From assembly GCA_003694825.1 (NCBI GenBank), contig RFJS01000408.1, positions 1 to 8,411 of the forward strand: a stretch of DNA of 8,411 nucleotides, given 5' to 3'. The notes beneath the pieces were generated by a model. The model did no database searches. It saw only the letters and a program-made list of their open reading frames with translations, and had not been told where the DNA came from. This DNA comes from Verrucomicrobiota bacterium (GTDB lineage: Bacteria; Verrucomicrobiota; Verrucomicrobiia; Opitutales; Opitutaceae). Positions 5,940 to 8,411 of this stretch are shown piece after piece. Numbering within the stretch: the first letter of the stretch is position 1; every line of letters begins with the position of its first letter. A program made the translations under genes and the position numbers.

Positions 5940-7241
5940 ATGAGCTCCATGGAGACCGTCCTGGCGCAGGTGCCCCTTCCCCGCATGGTTCGTGTCCGGC
6001 AGCGCTTCCCCGGCAGAACCGCCCCCTGGGACCCGGCCCCATTCGCCCGCGATCTCCGCGCCCGGGCCGAACGCGGCGACCTCGGCCCCGGCAAATCCAT
6101 CGCCATCGCCGTCGGCAGCCGCGGCATCGAGAACCTCGAGCCCATCGTCCGCATGGTCGCGCAGACCGTGCGCGCCGCCGGCTCGGAGCCCTTCCTCGTC
6201 CCCGCCATGGGCAGCCATGGCAACGCCACCGCCGAAGGGCAGGCTTCCGTGCTTCGCTCCCTCGGCCTCGGCAAACTCGAAGCCGAAGGCGTCCCCATCC
6301 GCTCCTCCATGGAAACGGTCCTCCTCGGTGAATCCGCCAGCGGCGTCCCGGTCTATACCGACGCGACCGCGCTCGCCGCCGATGGCGTGATCGTCGTCAA
6401 CCGCGTCAAGCCCCACACCTCCTTTCGCGGGGACCACGAGAGCGGCCTGCTCAAGATGCTCGTCATCGGCCTGGGCAAGCAAAAGGGCGCCGAACTGTGC
6501 CACCGACTCGGCTTTGGCACGATGGCCCGCAACCTTCGGGAAATGAGCGCCGTCGTGCTCGCCCACCAGAAAGTCCTCTTCGGCGTCGCCATCCTCGAAA
6601 ACGCCCACCACAACACCGAGCGTATCGAAATCGTCGAGCCCGATGCCTTCCCCACGCGCGAGGCCGAACTGCTCAAAGAGGCCCGCAGCCTCCTCCCCCG
6701 CATCTACCCCAACCCCATCGACGTCCTCGTGCTCGACGAAATCGGCAAGGACATCAGCGGGACCGGATTCGACCCCAACCTCGTGGGACGCTTCCACAAT
6801 CCACACGCCTGGGACATCGGCGGCATCGCCCCCGAAATCACCCGCATGGTCGCGCTCGGCCTCACCCCCGGATCGCACGGCAATGCCAACGGCCTGGGAA
6901 ACCTCGATGTCGTCTCGCGCCGCCTCGTTGACGCCATGGACCCCGAGACGACCTACATCAACGCCCTCACCTCTTCGATACCTGTCAGTGTCAAAATTCC
7001 CATGACACAGGCCAACGACCGCCTCGCCATCCAGGCGGCCATCAAGATGGCCCAGATCGAGGACTGGACCCAGGTCCGCCTCGTGCGCATCCGCAACACC
7101 CTCACCCTCGGCGAAATCGAAGTCTCCGAAAACATCCTCGCCGACTTCGCCGACCGCGATGAACTCGAGCCGCTCGGCCCCGCCCGGCCCTTCGCGTTCG
7201 ACCCATCGGGCCACCTCGCCCCGCTCGACCCCGTCCACTGA
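5940..7241 (+). CDS. LarA-like protein (lactate racemase N-terminal/DUF2088 superfamily), probable nickel-pincer isomerase
   Basis: The 433-residue product resembles the LarA superfamily, whose best-known member interconverts lactate enantiomers with a nickel-pincer nucleotide bound to a lysine. It shows AIAVGSRGIENL (55-66), GSHGNATAEG (91-100), IVVNRVKPHTSFRGDHESGL (151-170) and the strongly conserved LLKMLVIGLGKQKGAE stretch (170-185). Histidines 93, 159 and 188 and Lys 172 line up with His 108, His 174, His 200 and Lys 184 of Lactiplantibacillus LarA: the spacings 93-159 and 172-188 equal those of LarA (numbers from memory). The C-terminal half holds DEIGKDISGTGFDPN and YINALTSS, typical of this subfamily. 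The substrate is unknown. No larB, larC or larE is in view. The start at 5940 has in-frame alternatives at 5949 and 5985; no ribosome binding site decides. The 188 bp before it hold nothing I recognise. No functional tie to Nap is evident. Confidence 0.85.
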   Translation: MSSMETVLAQVPLPRMVRVRQRFPGRTAPWDPAPFARDLRARAERGDLGPGKSIAIAVGSRGIENLEPIVRMVAQTVRAAGSEPFLVPAMGSHGNATAEGQASVLRSLGLGKLEAEGVPIRSSMETVLLGESASGVPVYTDATALAADGVIVVNRVKPHTSFRGDHESGLLKMLVIGLGKQKGAELCHRLGFGTMARNLREMSAVVLAHQKVLFGVAILENAHHNTERIEIVEPDAFPTREAELLKEARSLLPRIYPNPIDVLVLDEIGKDISGTGFDPNLVGRFHNPHAWDIGGIAPEITRMVALGLTPGSHGNANGLGNLDVVSRRLVDAMDPETTYINALTSSIPVSVKIPMTQANDRLAIQAAIKMAQIEDWTQVRLVRIRNTLTLGEIEVSENILADFADRDELEPLGPARPFAFDPSGHLAPLDPVH

Positions 7242-7242
7242 C

Positions 7243-7260
7243 GCCGCCTCGCCCGGCGGC
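7243..7260 (+). terminator. GC-rich hairpin just after the larA-like gene, weak terminator candidate
   Basis: GCCGCC (7243-7248) pairs with GGCGGC (7255-7260) around a 6-nt loop, starting 2 nt after the stop codon, in the convergent gap to the minus-strand gene. There is no following T run, so it is not a standard intrinsic terminator; in such GC-rich DNA a 6-bp stem may be chance. Confidence 0.25.
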
Positions 7261-7304
7261 AACAGGCACCCCCGCGACATGATTCGGGACTTTTCAGGCG
7301 CGCT

Positions 7305-8267
7305 CTAAGGCTGCATCAGCTCCTCCAACTGCTGGAAATACCCGGCGTAAAACTGCAGCGCCTGCACCGCCACCCAGATCGCCACGGCGGCAAAGAGCAC
7401 CTTGGGATAGGCAAACGACGCCGCAGCCAGGCGCCTGGCCGCCAGATCGCCGAAGTGCCGGTAGAGATGCGCCAGCGCGCTCTCCAGCGCCCCGGTCCGC
7501 TCCCCGTTCTCCCAGAACTCGGCGAACGGCGCCGGCAGGGACCGGCGTTCCCCTGCCAGCGCGAGCGACACCGGCAGTCCCGCCCGCACCGTCTCCGCCA
7601 CCTTGCCGGCCACCGCCTCCAAACGGGTGTCTCCCGAGGCCCGCGCCGCCCGCCGCCACGCCTCATCGAGGCGAATCCCCGCCATCACCTGCGCCTGCAG
7701 CACGAACGCCAGATCAGCCAGGGCGCGGTAGCGGCGGTAGCCGCCGATTCCCGGCAGCACATCGAGCACCGCCATCAGTGGCCGCAACCGCCGCCGCGCC
7801 GCCCACGCCAGCACCGCCACGGCGCCCCAGAGAGGAATCAACACTTTCAATACGGCAGGCAGATAGGCCTCCACCCCCGCTCCCTGCATGAGCACTGCCA
7901 CCGGCAGGGCGAACGCGGCCAGATGCGCCACGATCAACGGATAGGCCGACGCCGCCAGCACCTGCCGCCGGGCCCGCGCCGCTGCCTCATGCCGCGCGGC
8001 CAGCCGTCTCAGCATCTCGGGTGTCCGGCCCGCCGCCGTTCCCGCCGCGATGAGCTCCCGGTCGAGCCGCGGCAGCCATGCCCCGCCGCGCGCCAGCGCC
8101 TCATCGAGCGACAGGCCGGCGCCGAGCGCATCCACCAGCCGGCGCCGCAGCTCAGTCCGCAGTCCCGAGGCTGTCTCCACCGCCCGCTGCCACGACAACC
8201 CCGCATCGAGGCAAGTCGCCATCTGCGCATACCATGCCGCCAGTCGCGTCGAAGAGACTTTCATCAT
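7305..8267 (-). CDS. GspF/PilC-like inner membrane platform protein (type II secretion F family)
   Basis: This family forms the inner membrane platform of type II secretion systems and type IV pili, contacting the assembly ATPase. The product has 320 residues from the ATG at 8267. It shows the usual two-repeat layout. The first cytoplasmic domain (about 8-105) contains LAAWYAQMATCLDAGLSWQRA and AAGTAAGRTPEMLRRLA; two hydrophobic segments follow (about 107-127 and 140-157). The second domain (about 180-285) has VLQAQVMAGIRLDEAW and FWENGERTGALESALAHL, and a last hydrophobic segment lies at about 288-308. Family members are usually near 400 residues, so this is on the short side. The ATG at 8267 follows GGTGAAAG at suitable distance; a TTG at 8300 in the same frame is less likely. 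The frame stays open to the right window edge, but that extension is Arg/Gly-rich and unlike the family. No partner ATPase or pilin is visible, so which machine it serves is open. Confidence 0.87.
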   Translation of the reverse strand: MMKVSSTRLAAWYAQMATCLDAGLSWQRAVETASGLRTELRRRLVDALGAGLSLDEALARGGAWLPRLDRELIAAGTAAGRTPEMLRRLAARHEAAARARRQVLAASAYPLIVAHLAAFALPVAVLMQGAGVEAYLPAVLKVLIPLWGAVAVLAWAARRRLRPLMAVLDVLPGIGGYRRYRALADLAFVLQAQVMAGIRLDEAWRRAARASGDTRLEAVAGKVAETVRAGLPVSLALAGERRSLPAPFAEFWENGERTGALESALAHLYRHFGDLAARRLAAASFAYPKVLFAAVAIWVAVQALQFYAGYFQQLEELMQP

Positions 8268-8411
8268 CCGCCATCTTTCACCGATCCCGATCCGTGACAA
8301 GGATCGGCGCGAGCGGGCCGCCGGTTGCCACCTCGCCCCCGCCGGCCCGCAGCCTGCCGCCTCTTCGCCGCCGCCCGCCCGGCGAAAAGCGCCCCGCCGC
8401 TTTTGCCGAAA
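8268..8411 (-). other. Upstream of the GspF-like gene; possible 3' end of another minus-strand gene
   Basis: All three minus-strand frames are open from the right edge. One stops at 8278-8280 and would end PLAPILVTDRDR; another stops at 8264-8266, overlapping the ATG of the GspF-like gene; the third is continuous with that gene. G/C at third positions is similar in all three, so I cannot choose. An imperfect inverted repeat (8381-8391 with 8398-8407, one bulged base) is present but lacks a T run. A coding end here is plausible but not shown. Confidence 0.2.

Noticed and set aside
5634..7280. 548-codon minus-strand frame antisense to the larA-like gene
   Set aside because: Same GC-driven shadow effect; no domain pattern, while the plus strand encodes a recognisable conserved protein.
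8381..8407. Imperfect hairpin with AAAAGCG/CGCTTTT arms
   Set aside because: One bulge, no T run on either strand, and it lies at the window edge where gene boundaries are unknown.

Overview
The window is high-GC DNA, by eye about two thirds G+C, with tightly packed genes and strong G/C preference at third codon positions. It looks like a chromosomal piece of a Gram-negative respiring bacterium. Gene style and protein character suggest a Verrucomicrobiota (Opitutaceae-like) or other non-model lineage. That placement is an impression from the sequence, not a demonstrated taxonomy.

The core is a periplasmic nitrate reductase (Nap) locus arranged around an AT-rich divergent intergenic region at about 1268-1360. 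Rightward lie napD (1361-1651), napA (1697-4147), a tetraheme NapB-like cytochrome (4147-4998), a short NapF-like ferredoxin (5021-5431) and an unrecognised 108-residue protein (5425-5751) that overlaps napF. Leftward lie a membrane-anchored tetraheme c-type cytochrome (575-1267) and, overlapping it, the first 194 codons of a Tat-exported NrfC/DmsB-like iron-sulfur protein that runs off the left edge (1-582).

The reading I favour is as follows. NapA reduces nitrate in the periplasm and receives electrons from the tetraheme NapB-like protein. NapD and NapF assist NapA maturation in the cytoplasm. No NapC, NapG or NapH is visible. The divergent cytochrome plus iron-sulfur pair, probably with an NrfD-type membrane subunit beyond the left edge, is a plausible alternative quinol-oxidising feed. 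That electron route is inference.

To the right, after a 188-bp gap with no recognisable element, lies a LarA-like (nickel-pincer isomerase superfamily, DUF2088-type) protein at 5940-7241. Converging on it from the minus strand is a GspF/PilC-like inner-membrane protein of type II secretion or type IV pilus systems (7305-8267). These two look functionally unrelated to nitrate reduction. The last ~140 bp may hold the 3' end of a further minus-strand gene, but the frame cannot be decided. No tRNA, rRNA, CRISPR array, insertion sequence or phage gene was seen.
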